Below, one piece after another: positions 1 through 9,600 of a stretch of 64,000 nt of DNA. The notes beneath the pieces are model-generated. The model did no database searches. It was not told the origin of the DNA and saw only the letters and a list, made by a program, of their open reading frames with translations. Source of the DNA: Kineococcus xinjiangensis (GTDB lineage Bacteria; Actinomycetota; Actinomycetes; Actinomycetales; Kineococcaceae). Each line of letters opens with the position of its first letter. Position 1 is the stretch's first letter. The translations under genes and the position numbers were made by a program. The DNA lies in the NCBI RefSeq assembly GCF_002934625.1, contig NZ_PTJD01000009.1, forward strand, positions 1 through 64,000, given 5' to 3'.

Positions 1-370
1 ACGACGAAGGGGCAACCTTCACATCATAACCAACTCAACCAGCAGATGACAACCATCAACTTCCCGGCCTCACCCGCCCGCCTCACCGGCTGACGAAGAG
101 AACACTACCAGGATCCTGGCGTGCTCCCGACCACCCGGCCTGAGCCCGATGGCGCCTCATGCAGCTGTCCGGCCGTGAGGCCGTGACCGATGTTCCCCGT
201 GTCCGGGGCGATCCGTCACAGCGGCTGCAACGGGAACTCCGCGACGGTTGTTCCCGGCCGGCAGACCGCGTTCAGCGCGACGTGTAGTCCATCGGCGCGG
301 CGACGCCCGACTTGAGTGGTGCGGCCGACCGATGTGCGAGAGGCCCTGTGGATGCCGGCGGGGCGGCTGG
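1..370. other. No gene recognised at window start
   Basis: This stretch lies downstream of the minus-strand immunity gene that stops at 371. The first 60 bases are less GC-rich than the rest. Open frames here lack a ribosome site and give Arg/Ser/Pro-rich translations typical of shadow frames. A gene upstream of the window could end here, but I see no supported coding sequence, RNA or terminator. Confidence 0.5.
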
Positions 371-1318
371 TCACTGCCAGTCGAAGGTGTCCATGCGCCA
401 CCGGATGCGCTCCACCCACTGACGCACGTGCGGGGGCTCCACGTAACAGCCGAGGCTGATGAGCGCGGTCTGGAACGAGCCGTCGGGGAGCTGGAGGAGC
501 TCGTCGAGCTGCGCACGCACCAGGGAGAGGAAGGCCTGCGACTCGTCCATCAGCAGGGCCCGCTGCACTCCCCAGGGGTACTGCCAGCGTGCGCCGTCCC
601 GGCCGAAGTAGCCGCCGAAGACCTGCTCCAGCTGCGGCCAGCGGGTCCGATGGGTCTCGGCTCCCTCCGGCTCCTCCGGGGCGACGGGGTAGGCGGCCAG
701 GGCGTGCAGGTCCGGGTTGCCCCAGGCGTCGGTCCGCTTCAGCACGACCACCCCGCGGGAGGTGGGGATGCGGCGGATGACCTCCTCCCCCCGCGCGTCG
801 TGCTCGAGGGCGTCGCCGATGCGCCATCCGACGTCGCCGGTGAGGTGCAGGCGCAGCCCCGAGTCGGGACGCTCCAGCCATCGCGCGACCTTCTCCTCAT
901 GGCGCTCCATCAGCTCCTGGATGAGCAGCTTCTCGGCGGTCTCGTCGTGGAACTCGCCTGAGCGCTTGAGATGCGGGTAGAACGTCTGGGAGTTGCGGGG
1001 CAGCATTGTCCGAGGGTTGGAGATCGCTTCCTCGAGCCGCGACTCGGCCCACTCCACCCACCGCCGGTGCGAGAGCCCCTCCGGCGACTCCACCCACTGC
1101 AGGCCGAGCCGCAGGCAGAAGGCTGCGTGCTCCTCCTCGGACTGCGCGTTCCTCTTCACCTCGTGCCACTGCTCCAGGCAGGCGGGCAGGTCCTGCACCG
1201 CCGCCAGACCGCACTCGAAGGCCTCCCGAGGGTCGAGGATGTCCTCGTCGCAGTACGGGTAGCCCATGAATCCGATGAGGTCCCTCAGCAGAGGGTGCTT
1301 GAATCCGCTGCTCGACAT
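371..1318 (-). CDS. Composite immunity-like protein with embedded RNase A-like remnant
   Basis: A 315-residue protein downstream of the toxin gene; its ATG overlaps the toxin stop by one base (TGATG), so translation is probably coupled. Three parts can be read. Residues about 1-105 contain LIGFMGYPYCDED and resemble a helical immunity domain. Residues about 115-212 follow the order of the bacterial RNase A-like toxin fold: F-H-D-E-T-A-E, a GDVGWRIG strand, VVVLKR and a final AAYPV. This part lacks the first His-containing segment, and the usual T-x-Y is A-A-Y. Residues about 225-315 (FGGYFGRD, LLQLPDGS, LGCYVEPP) match the pattern of CdiI-type contact-dependent-inhibition immunity proteins. 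The likely role is neutralising the neighbouring toxin in the cytoplasm. The domain reading is by eye. Confidence 0.75.
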   Translation of the reverse strand: MSSSGFKHPLLRDLIGFMGYPYCDEDILDPREAFECGLAAVQDLPACLEQWHEVKRNAQSEEEHAAFCLRLGLQWVESPEGLSHRRWVEWAESRLEEAISNPRTMLPRNSQTFYPHLKRSGEFHDETAEKLLIQELMERHEEKVARWLERPDSGLRLHLTGDVGWRIGDALEHDARGEEVIRRIPTSRGVVVLKRTDAWGNPDLHALAAYPVAPEEPEGAETHRTRWPQLEQVFGGYFGRDGARWQYPWGVQRALLMDESQAFLSLVRAQLDELLQLPDGSFQTALISLGCYVEPPHVRQWVERIRWRMDTFDWQ

Positions 1319-2559
1319 CAGGTGGCTCCTTGCAGGTAGGCGGTGTGGATGGTCCAGACGCCGTCGACGCGGCGCAGGCGGATCAGGGCGGAGGTCGCGG
1401 GTGTCTCCGCGAAGCCGTCTCGCGTGCGGGTCATCACGACGCCGGCTGCAGGAGGTACGGGACCGGAGACCTCGATGTTCGTCTGCCCCGCGCCGATCTG
1501 CCGGCGGATGTGGTCCTCGCTGTCCCGGAGGATGCGGGTCATGTGGTGCTCGGCGGTGCGCACGTCGACCCACCGAGAGGCCACCGGCGGGGCAGGCAGC
1601 TTGCGCGTGCCGTCCGGCATGAGCGTGCCGAGCACCAGGCGGTCCCGCAGGTAGGCGTCGTCGACGTGGACGTGGCGACTCAGCGCGTGCGCGCCGCCCA
1701 GCCCCTCGTGTCGATCGAGGTCGACTCCCGCCAGCATCTCCTCGAGGGACTGCGGACGGTGCGGGAGGCGCCGCGGCGGAGCCGGGACGGCCTTGGCGAC
1801 CCCGCGGGCGGCGACGACCGCCGCCAGCGCCCCGATGCCCTCGCCGGTGCGCCCCGCGCGGAAGTCCTCGACGCGGAGCGCCTCGGCGGCGGCCCGGCGG
1901 GGGTTGCGCACGTCCTCCGCGTAGGCACCGGGAACGCCTCGCACGGTGCGCCACCAGCCGGCGGGATCGTGCACCCAGCCGAAGGCGAGCACGCCGATCG
2001 CGGCGGCGGGCTGGACGACGCCCTCCGTGAGGAAGGTGCCCGCCCCGCCGGTGAGGTGCTCCCCCCAGGACCTCGGCCGCCCGGCGACGTCGTGGACGAG
2101 GGCGTCGAGGCGCCTCGCCAGCTCGCGGGAGGCCTCGTCGTGCTCCTTGACCAGGAGCCGCCGCGCGCGCAGGAGGCGGTCGACCTCCGCCGCGTCGACG
2201 GCGTAGGTGGCCAGGGCCTCGGCGCGCTGCATGCGGCGCTCTGCCTCCTCAGCGCCACGCACGAGGAGGCGCATCCGCGCCTTCCGGTCCACCAGCTGCC
2301 TGGCGTGGTCCTGGAGCAGCTCGGCGCCGGCGCGGGCGGTGTGGGTGAGGAGGTCGAGGTGCCCGTTGATCCGCGCGGCGGCCTCCGTGGCATTGGCCAG
2401 GGCCGCGCCCCGCCAGCGAGGCATCGAGGTCCGCGCCGCGGCCGACGACGCCGCCACGAGGTTCGCGGTCACGGCCGTGCCGGTGAGCACCCCCGCCGCC
2501 GACCCCGCCGCCGACGCATCCAGGTGGTCCAGCTCGCCGAGCACCTGGGTCGGACTCAT
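1318..2559 (-). CDS. Polymorphic toxin, WXG-type helical N-terminus and RNase A-like C-terminus
   Basis: A 413-residue protein. The N-terminal half is Ala-rich and helical, with a W-R-G turn near residue 50, as in WXG100/LXG carriers exported by type VII secretion. No signal peptide is seen. The C-terminal domain (about 285-413) fits the bacterial CdiA-CT RNase A family: G-G-A-H-A-L-S-R-H-V-H with candidate catalytic His near 290-295, a following Arg, S-R-W-V-D-x-R-T-A-E, a block of Arg-rich strands, and a terminal T-I-H-T-A-Y (Thr406, Tyr408). In the Yersinia kristensenii member of this family the catalytic set is His, Arg, Thr and Tyr. The predicted activity is cleavage of cellular RNA in target cells. 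It sits between a WXG100-like gene (ATGA overlap, 2556-2559) and an immunity-like gene. Confidence 0.8.
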   Translation of the reverse strand: MSPTQVLGELDHLDASAAGSAAGVLTGTAVTANLVAASSAAARTSMPRWRGAALANATEAAARINGHLDLLTHTARAGAELLQDHARQLVDRKARMRLLVRGAEEAERRMQRAEALATYAVDAAEVDRLLRARRLLVKEHDEASRELARRLDALVHDVAGRPRSWGEHLTGGAGTFLTEGVVQPAAAIGVLAFGWVHDPAGWWRTVRGVPGAYAEDVRNPRRAAAEALRVEDFRAGRTGEGIGALAAVVAARGVAKAVPAPPRRLPHRPQSLEEMLAGVDLDRHEGLGGAHALSRHVHVDDAYLRDRLVLGTLMPDGTRKLPAPPVASRWVDVRTAEHHMTRILRDSEDHIRRQIGAGQTNIEVSGPVPPAAGVVMTRTRDGFAETPATSALIRLRRVDGVWTIHTAYLQGAT

Positions 2560-2864
2560 CCGGCGCTCCTGGGAGCACCGGGGTCGTACGTCCCGCCGAC
2601 GGCGAGCTCGGTCAGGTCGTACCCGTCAGCGGAGGCGCGGACCCTGCCGGCGAACTGCGTGAGCTCGGCGCCACCGGTCGTCGCCGCCCACGCGAGGGTC
2701 CTGAAGAAGCGCTCAGCGGCGTCCGCCGCGCCCCCGTAGCACCAGCCGCGCACCGCGGCGGCCTCGCCGGAGAGCGCCCCGGCGAGCGCGGCCGTCCGCT
2801 CGGCCGCATCGTCGTAGACGCGCGCCGCGGCCTGCAGCTCCGGGGTGTCGACCGCCATCTCCAT
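2556..2864 (-). CDS. WXG100/ESAT-6-like small helical protein
   Basis: A 102-residue protein, first gene of the toxin operon; its TGA overlaps the next ATG. It has the size and predicted helix-turn-helix of WXG100 proteins, with W-C-Y-G near residue 41 in place of W-x-G and an aromatic C-terminal region (Y-D-L-T-E-L). It probably acts as a secretion partner or chaperone for the downstream toxin, as such pairs do in type VII systems; no secretion ATPase gene is in the window. A second in-frame ATG lies two codons downstream (2858) and is better spaced from a GGAG, so the start could be there. Confidence 0.7.
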   Translation of the reverse strand: MEMAVDTPELQAAARVYDDAAERTAALAGALSGEAAAVRGWCYGGAADAAERFFRTLAWAATTGGAELTQFAGRVRASADGYDLTELAVGGTYDPGAPRSAG

Positions 2865-2915
2865 GACGCCGAGCGAAGCCGCCGCGAGGCTCCGCGCCGT
2901 CGCTGTCCACAGGGA

Positions 2916-3404
2916 TCACATCGTCCGGCGACCGTCCACAGGACGCCTGCGCCTCGATGACGTGACCGTGAGGAGCCGCTGCGTCGCGACGATGCGGTCC
3001 ACGGCCGTCCGCGGGTCCTCGTGCTCCCACACGCGCAGGGGGAACCAGCCGGCAGCTCGCAGACGGGCATCGGTGTCGCGGTCACGTGCGACGACGCTCG
3101 CCAGCTTGACCCGCCACCACGCCGCGTTCGCCTTCGGGTGGTGCAGGTGGAGCGGGCAGGAGTGCCAGAAGCAGCCGTCGACGAAGACGGCCACGCGCGC
3201 GCCGCGCAGCAGCAGGTCAGCCCGGCGCCGGCGGTCGGTGCCGGGTGGGCTCACGTCGACGAGGAAGCGACGGCCACGCCGGTGGAGCTCCCGTCGCACC
3301 GCGAGCTCCGGCGCCGTGTCCCGGCGGCGGGTGCGGCGCATGACGCGCGCGGCAGCCGGCGAGGAGGCGGGAGGAGCGGGGCCGGGATCGACAGCGGGTG
3401 GCAC
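2916..3404 (-). CDS. vsr: Very short patch repair (Vsr) type endonuclease
   Basis: A 162-residue protein with a GTG start. It carries the Vsr family signature: R-R-R-D-T-A-P-E-L near residue 29, R-R-A-D-L as the metal-binding Asp segment, V-A-V-F-V-D-G-C-F-W-H with the W-H pair, C-P-L-H as zinc ligands, and L-R-V-W-E-H-E near the C-terminus. Vsr enzymes nick DNA 5' of T:G mismatches arising from 5-methylcytosine deamination. No cytosine methyltransferase is present in the window, so the partner is elsewhere or absent. The Arg-rich C-terminus is unusual. The real start may be an internal codon nearer M-R-R-T-R. Confidence 0.88.
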   Translation of the reverse strand: MPPAVDPGPAPPASSPAAARVMRRTRRRDTAPELAVRRELHRRGRRFLVDVSPPGTDRRRRADLLLRGARVAVFVDGCFWHSCPLHLHHPKANAAWWRVKLASVVARDRDTDARLRAAGWFPLRVWEHEDPRTAVDRIVATQRLLTVTSSRRRRPVDGRRTM

Positions 3405-3480
3405 CAGCCGTGCCTAGCGACCGCCACCGACAGCACGCGGAGGCGCCGGGACCGACGGCGCCAGGAGAAGGGGCCGGGGG

Positions 3481-3777
3481 TCAGTCCCCCAGCGGGAGGG
3501 TGAGCTGCTCAGCGCGGAGACCGGGACGACCCGGCAGGCGGGCGGCGGCTCGCGCACGGGCCCCGACCGAGCGGACGCAGCGCTTGCAGCGGCGCGAGAC
3601 CGCATCGCCGACGGACCAGAACGCCGGCTTCCACGTCGGCCCCTCGAGGCACCCGCACAGCATCACCAGCCCCTGGTAGCCGGCGGACGGCGCACCGTCC
3701 CGCGGCAGGTGCAGGGTTCCCCGCTCCGGGCCCTTCGCGTCGTAGCGCCGCTGCCCACCGCGCACACGACTGGCCAC
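3481..3777 (-). CDS. Small Cys-containing hypothetical protein
   Basis: A 98-residue frame with a GTG start. It contains M-L-C-G-C in the middle and R-R-C-K-R-C about 23 residues later, which would make a four-Cys zinc knuckle, and ends in a hydrophobic-acidic tail (T-L-P-L-G-D). No family is recognised. It lies between vsr and a secreted-protein gene on the same strand, with no strong ribosome site at the GTG; a shorter version from the internal ATG before L-C-G-C is possible. Confidence 0.45.
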   Translation of the reverse strand: MASRVRGGQRRYDAKGPERGTLHLPRDGAPSAGYQGLVMLCGCLEGPTWKPAFWSVGDAVSRRCKRCVRSVGARARAAARLPGRPGLRAEQLTLPLGD

Positions 3778-3821
3778 CGGCGCACGGTAGCGCCGCGACG
3801 ATCACCTCGCGCCGGGAAGCC

Positions 3822-4745
3822 TCAGGGAGCGACCAGCACGTTGGTCGCCGCGAGGGCCGTCAGGTCCACCGGGGAGCTCTCCACCGCCACCGTCCCCTGG
3901 ATGTCCAGCCACTCGCCACCGGCCACCGAGTACTCGCCCGCGTAGGTGGTGCTCAGGGAGACGGCGTAGGTGCCGGGCCGGGCGTAGGTGTGGGTCGTGC
4001 GCATCCGCGGGTAGGGCGCCCCGGGATCACGGGTGGGTCCGAGCGACGCTCCGTCCCCGAAGTCCCACGTGTAGGAGACGGGCGTCGCGCGGATGCGGAC
4101 GGGGAAGCCCAGGACGGTCGCGGAGACCGTCAACGGCTCGGCGCGCGCGTACACGTTCACCGGCACGTTGATGCCCACCCGGCCGCTGCCCGGCTGGACC
4201 GCCGGCAGACCGCCCGACAGCGGCAGCCTGCGCAGGTCCGAGGCGGTGACGACCGGCAGGAGCACCGGCGGCTCGCCCGGTGCCGGGGGCGCACCGCCGC
4301 GGCATCGGGTCGCGCCCGGCACCCACTGCCGTTCCGGGCTCGCAGCCGCGTCCCCGGTGTATGTGGTGCCCATCCACTGCCCCGGTGGGCAGCCGCGGGA
4401 CGCGCCGGTGCACCCGACGCCCGAGATGCGGCCCATGGCGTCGGGCTGGTTGCCCGGGCAGGCGCCGACGGTGACCTGGACGGTGCGGGGAGGCTCGGGG
4501 GTGGGGCGTGTGGGTGCAAGGCGGGTGGGGGATGAGCCCTTGGGCTGGCCCTTACCTACTGGCTTGCACGAGCGCTCGCCACCGACGGTGAAGTGTCGAT
4601 CGCCGTTCTGACCCGAGTGCTCGTACCTGCAGTCAGCCGCCGCCGCTATGGGCGAGATCAGAACGCTGAGGCTGAACACCGCGACCACATTTGTCGCCAG
4701 AAGCCACGGCTTCACTCGGCAGGCCCGAACCAATGCACCTTCCAC
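3822..4745 (-). CDS. Exported PKD-domain protein
   Basis: A 307-residue protein with an N-terminal hydrophobic segment (about 13-35) ending A-A-A-A, a Sec signal. After a Pro/Thr-rich linker and a Cys-containing segment (paired C-x-G, C-P-P-G), the C-terminal part holds a PKD-like beta-sandwich: Y-T-W-D-F-G-D-G near residue 225 and H-T-Y-A-R-P-G-T-Y about 30 residues later. Such domains mediate surface or protein contacts. It overlaps the preceding lipoprotein gene by 34 bases (4712-4745), so the two are probably co-translated and may act together at the cell surface. Function is not known. Confidence 0.78.
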   Translation of the reverse strand: MEGALVRACRVKPWLLATNVVAVFSLSVLISPIAAAADCRYEHSGQNGDRHFTVGGERSCKPVGKGQPKGSSPTRLAPTRPTPEPPRTVQVTVGACPGNQPDAMGRISGVGCTGASRGCPPGQWMGTTYTGDAAASPERQWVPGATRCRGGAPPAPGEPPVLLPVVTASDLRRLPLSGGLPAVQPGSGRVGINVPVNVYARAEPLTVSATVLGFPVRIRATPVSYTWDFGDGASLGPTRDPGAPYPRMRTTHTYARPGTYAVSLSTTYAGEYSVAGGEWLDIQGTVAVESSPVDLTALAATNVLVAP

Positions 4746-5359
4746 TGGCCCTCAACCCACATGAGGTAAAGGCGGGTGTGGTGCTTCTCCACCGCCTCGA
4801 CTTCCTCAAGCAACTCCCCACTGCTATCGCGAAGTCGCCATGCTGGCCAGCCATATGTGAGATCTAGATCAGCGGTTCCAGCCTCGGCGTCATAGGAGTG
4901 GAGAGTGGCCTCGCGGAACAACAACCGCAGCCCGTCGGAAACTTCTCCTCGGGCTGCGTCCTCATCCTCGTCACCGGCCTCATCGAGGCAGTGGGTGCAG
5001 TTCTCCAACGAGACGGAGCGCAGGAGGCTCGAGTCATTCGCCAGCGACGCGTGCTCCAGGACCCGGACGAAGTAGGACGCGAAGGCGAGCGCTCCCTCGG
5101 GGGTGCGCTCGCCCTCGTCGCGGTAGAACTCCGGCAGCGGGACCGCCGGGGCCGGAGCGGCAGCAGGCGGCGCCTCCGGGACGGCCGGTGCCGCGTCGAC
5201 CGCGGGGTCCACCGGCACCTCAGGGCTCGCCGGGGCACCGGGCGCGGCGCTCGGCGGTGGCGCGACGGGCGCGGGCGCCGCCCCGGCCGCGGAGCAGGCC
5301 GCGCACGCCACGGCGAGGAGCGCCGCTGCGGCGGCACGGGTCAGCGGGAGACGGCGCAC
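4712..5359 (-). CDS. DUF6318-type lipoprotein
   Basis: A 215-residue protein. The N-terminus has a charged start, a hydrophobic stretch and a lipobox-like V-A-C-A-A-C, followed by a long Ala/Pro linker (about 28-75), as in actinobacterial lipoproteins. The folded domain starts near P-E-F-Y-R-D, has G-A-L-A-F-A-S-Y-F-V-R-V and a C-T-H-C motif, and ends with a W-x-V-x-W-F strand. This pattern fits the DUF6318 family of cell-envelope lipoproteins of unknown role. It overlaps the PKD-protein gene downstream. Confidence 0.8.
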   Translation of the reverse strand: MRRLPLTRAAAAALLAVACAACSAAGAAPAPVAPPPSAAPGAPASPEVPVDPAVDAAPAVPEAPPAAAPAPAVPLPEFYRDEGERTPEGALAFASYFVRVLEHASLANDSSLLRSVSLENCTHCLDEAGDEDEDAARGEVSDGLRLLFREATLHSYDAEAGTADLDLTYGWPAWRLRDSSGELLEEVEAVEKHHTRLYLMWVEGQWKVHWFGPAE

Positions 5360-5416
5360 CCGGGAACGCTAGGCCGCGGCGCCGCCGTGCCGCGGACGCC
5401 TGTGGACAACTCCGCG

Positions 5417-6493
5417 TCAGTGGTCGTGGTCGCAGCCCTCGTGGTCGTGGTCGGAGTCGTCCCCCATGAGGGCGACCACGACGTTGGCCAGCGCCGGCCA
5501 CAGGCCCCGCGGCGGCACGTATCCGCCGTCGACCACCAGCACGCCCGCCGCCGTCAGCCGGTCCAGCAGCGAGGTGACCGTGGGGAGGACCGCTCCGGGG
5601 TCGGTGCCGTCCTCGGCCTCGCCCTCGGGAAGCAGGTCCGCGAGCGCACCCGGTTCCACGGGGTCCCCGACCATGCCGCTGGTGACGACGGCCACGAGCA
5701 GCGCCGGCACCGCGTCCGAGGCGTCCTCCTCGTCGACGGCGGGCAACTGCTCCAGCACCCACACCGTCAGGGCGTCGCGCCGCAGCTCGCGGACCTCTTC
5801 GGGGGTCCCCGCGCGCCAGGTCCGTGCCGCCGGGCCGGGGCGGACGCCGTCGTCGTCGACCTCGACCAGGTCCAGCTCCCGCATGACGTCGAGGACGTCG
5901 GAGGGGGCGGCGGTGGGCTCGTCGAGCAGGGCGGAGAGCTGGGCCGTGAGCGGCAGGGCGGCGAGGGCGGCGTCCTCCTCCTCGTCGCTCACCGACTCCG
6001 CCGCCTCGAGGGCGACCTCGTCGGCGGAGGCGTCGTCGAGGGCCCCGAAGCACTCCTCGAGGTCCTCCGGGGAGCCGGTCCAGCGGCGGGTGTCCTCCAG
6101 GAAGAGGAGGAAGAGCTCCCACGTGTCCGCGACGGCCGACATCAGCTCCTCCTCGTCCCAGCCCTGCTGGCGGCCGAAGGCGCTGAGGACCGGGGAGTCC
6201 AGCTCGCCGAGGAGCAGGTCGAGGTCGTGGGCCGACCAGCGGGTCGCGGTCTGGGGGCCGACCTGAGTGGTCCGGGTCCGCTTGAGCAGCCAGTCCATCG
6301 ACTCCGCGAGGACGGTGAGGACGTCGCCCGGGCCGAGCGGGGAGTCCCCCTCGGAGGTGGTGTGCTCGGCCAGCCAGGCGGTGAACGGCGTCGCGAGCGC
6401 GAGCAGCGCCCGGTTGCCGAGGTGCGCGGAGGCGGTGTTGCGCCTGCGCGGGGAGCCCGGCCGGTGGTTCGCGGGACGGGTGTTCTTGGACAT
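5417..6493 (-). CDS. Acidic hypothetical protein with His-rich C-terminus
   Basis: A 358-residue protein starting at the ATG whose complement is at 6491-6493. It is rich in Asp, Glu, Ala and Leu, predicted mainly helical, with repeated acidic patches (D-E-E-E-D, E-A-E-D-G-T-D). It ends in a short tail with five His and one Cys mixed with Asp, which could bind divalent metal. No family is recognised. It is divergent from the SNF2 helicase gene, sharing a 147-bp intergenic region, which makes a link to that operon possible but unproven. Confidence 0.75.
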   Translation of the reverse strand: MSKNTRPANHRPGSPRRRNTASAHLGNRALLALATPFTAWLAEHTTSEGDSPLGPGDVLTVLAESMDWLLKRTRTTQVGPQTATRWSAHDLDLLLGELDSPVLSAFGRQQGWDEEELMSAVADTWELFLLFLEDTRRWTGSPEDLEECFGALDDASADEVALEAAESVSDEEEDAALAALPLTAQLSALLDEPTAAPSDVLDVMRELDLVEVDDDGVRPGPAARTWRAGTPEEVRELRRDALTVWVLEQLPAVDEEDASDAVPALLVAVVTSGMVGDPVEPGALADLLPEGEAEDGTDPGAVLPTVTSLLDRLTAAGVLVVDGGYVPPRGLWPALANVVVALMGDDSDHDHEGCDHDH

Positions 6494-6640
6494 CGTGGAG
6501 CTCCCAGCTGCGGGCGGTGGTGGCGGCACGACCGTACTGGCTGCTCCCGCCGGGGACGGGGTCGACGGCGCTGTCCGGGGCGTGCAGCAGCATGGGGCCG
6601 TGCGATCCCCCTCCCGCCCTCGGACCGCAGGAGCCCTGCC

Positions 6641-9600
6641 GTGAGGGTGCTGCACGCCCTGTGGGCGGGCCCCGCGGGTGTCGTGTGGTGGGTGGAGCGC
6701 TCGCCCGGGAGGCGGGCGGACGGTTCGGCGCTGCACCCGGGGGCGCTCAGCGTCCGGGAGGTGCGGCGCCTGGCCCAGGGCGGCTCGACCGCGGTGCGGG
6801 AAGCGCTGGCCGGGGCGGCGGACACCGTGCAGGTGCTGCTGCCCTGCGCGGGGACCGAGCCGCTGCCGACTCCCGACCTGCTGCGGCGGTTGCCGCGCCC
6901 ACGCGCCGGTGACGCCGCCACGGGTGCGTGCTCCCTCGCCGTGGTGGGGGTTCCGGTGGTCCGGCCGGGCCTGCCCGCGAGCGTCGCGGCGCTGTGCGCG
7001 CTGGCGGCGCTGGAGGAGGGGGCGGACCTGGGCGCGGACCTCGTCGCGGGGGCGGCGACGCGGTTCCTGGCGCGCTTCGTGCGCGACGTGGTGGCCCTGG
7101 CCGACGCCGGGCGGATCAGCCCCGTGCTGGCCGGGGCGTGGCCGGACGTCCGCCCGGTCTGGTTCCCCACCCAGGACGACGACGTGCGGGCCTGGTTCGA
7201 CGCGAGCGCCGAGGCCCTGCCCCCGGTGCTGCGCGCCGTGGTGCCCGGGGGTGGACGCGCCCGGCACGGGCGGCCGGCGTCGGAGGTCCTGGTGGAGGTC
7301 GTGGTCGACGTGCTCGCGGCGGTCGTCGAGGAGCGGCTGCGCACCGCCGCGGAGCACGGGCTGCCGTGGCGGGAGGCGGTGCGCCGGGCCGGGCACCCGC
7401 TGCTGACGTCGCTGGCGCACGGCACGCCGCTGCAGGTGCCGCAGCGGCGGCTGGAACCGCTGCGCGCCCAGCTCGGGGAGTGGGCGTCCTCGCAGCGGCG
7501 GCGGCAGCTGGAGGTGGTGCTGCGCCTGGTGGAGCCCGACGACGACGGCGGCGGAGACGTGCCGGAGCCCGAGGGGTGGCTGCTCGACGTGGGCCTGCGC
7601 ATCGACGGGGAGGCGCCGCTGTCCCGCAGCGACCTCGACGGTGACGCGGAGGCGCTGGACGCCCTGACCGACGGCCTGGCCAGGGCGGTGCGCGCCCACC
7701 CGCCGCTGCGCTCCCTGGAGCGGGTCGCGGGCGCGGACCTGCGGCTGGCGCTGGGCGCGGAGGCGGTGCTCGACCTCGTCGACCGCGGCGCGGGGCGGCT
7801 GGCGCGCGCGGGCCTGGTGCTGCTGCTGCCCCGCAGCTGGGCGCGGATGGAGCCGAGCCTGCGGATGCACGCCGAGAGCCCCGCGCGGGTCGACGTGCTG
7901 GACCGGCAGTTCGGGATGGACCGGCTGGTGACGTGGAACTGGCGGGTGGCGCTGGGTCCGCACGAGCTGAGCGAGCAGGAGCTGGACCTCCTCGCGGAGT
8001 CGAAGTCGGGGCTGGTGCGGCTGCGCGGGGAGTGGGTCCGGCTGGACCCGCGCACGCTGGCGGCGGTGCACCGGTTCGTGCGGAACTCCCGGGGTGGGGC
8101 GGCGACGTTCTCCGGTCTGCTCGGGCAGCTCGCCGGCGCGGAGCCGCCGCCGGCGCCGGTGGAGGACGTGCGCGCGACGGGCTGGCTCGGGGAGCTGCTC
8201 GCGGGCGAGGCGGAGCACCGCATCGAGGAGGTGCCGGCGCCGTCCGCGCTGGCCGCGACGCTGCGCCCCTACCAGCGGCGGGGCCTGTCGTGGCTGGCGT
8301 TCATGGACCGCCTCGGCCTGGGGGCGGTGCTGGCCGACGACATGGGCCTCGGCAAGACCGTGCAGGTGCTGGCGCTGCTGCTGCACGAGCGGGAGCTGCA
8401 CGGCGCGCAGCGGCCGGGACCGACGCTGCTGGTGTGCCCGATGTCGCTGGTGGGCAACTGGGCGCGGGAGGCGGCGCGCTTCGCCCCGTCCCTGCGGGTC
8501 GTCGTCCACCACGGCGGGGGCCGGGCGCGCGGGGAGCAGGTCACGGCGCTGGCGGAGGCCGATCTGGTCGTCACGACGTACGGGTTGCTGGACAAGGACC
8601 TCGCCGCGCTGCGGGAGGTCCCGTGGCGGCGGCTGGTGCTGGACGAGGCGCACCACGTGAAGAACTCCTCGACGCGGCAGGCGCGCGCGGTGCGGCAGGT
8701 CCCGGCGGCGAGGCGGGTGGCGCTGACGGGAACACCGGTGGAGAACCGGCTGGAGGAGCTGCGCGGGGTGCTGGACGCGGTGGCGCCGGGGGTGCTGGGG
8801 TCGGCGGCGGCGTTCCGGCAGCGCTTCGCCCGCCCGATCGAGCGGGACGGGGACGCGGCGGTCGCGGCGCGGCTGCGGACGGTGACGCGGCCGTTCGTGC
8901 TGCGCCGGGTGAAGACGGACCGCTCGGTCATCGCGGACCTGCCGGAGAAGGTCGAGATGGTCGTCCCGGTGAACCTCACGCGCGAGCAGGCGGCGCTGTA
9001 CCGGGCGACGGTGGCGGAACTGCTGAAGAAGGTGGACGAACTCACGCCGATGCAGCGGCGGGGGCTGGTGCTGCGGACGCTGACGCGGCTGAAGCAGATC
9101 TGCAACCACCCCGCGCACTTCCTCTCCGACGGCTCGCCGCTGCTGACGCGGGGCCGGCACCGCTCCGGCAAGCTCGCCGCGGTGGAGGACGTCGTGGAGT
9201 CCCTGCTGGCCGAGGGGGACAAGGCGCTGCTGTTCACGCAGTTCGCGGAGTTCGGCCACCTGCTCGTGCCGTACCTCTCGGACCGGTTCGGCGTGGAGGT
9301 CCCGTTCCTGCACGGTGGGGTGGCGCGGACCCGGCGGGACGCGATGGTGGCGCGCTTCCAGGCGGAGGACGGGCCGCCGCTGATGCTGCTGTCGCTGAAA
9401 GCGGGCGGTTCGGGGCTGAACCTGACCGCGGCGAGCCACGTCGTCCACCTGGACCGCTGGTGGAACCCCGCGGTGGAGAACCAGGCCACCGACCGGGCGT
9501 TCCGCATCGGGCAGCAGCGCCGGGTGCAGGTCCGCAAGCTCGTCAGCATCGGCACGGTGGAGGAGCGCATCGACGCCACTCTCACGGAGAAGTCGGAGCT

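Noticed and set aside
4898-6640. Long plus-strand open frame continuous with the SNF2 helicase
   Set aside because: It reads antisense to two convincing minus-strand genes, is Arg/Gly/Val-rich, and the GTG at 6641 has a proper ribosome site and starts the family homology.
5417-9448. Minus-strand frame extending the His-tailed protein across the SNF2 gene
   Set aside because: Only the last 358 codons look coding; the rest is antisense to the helicase.
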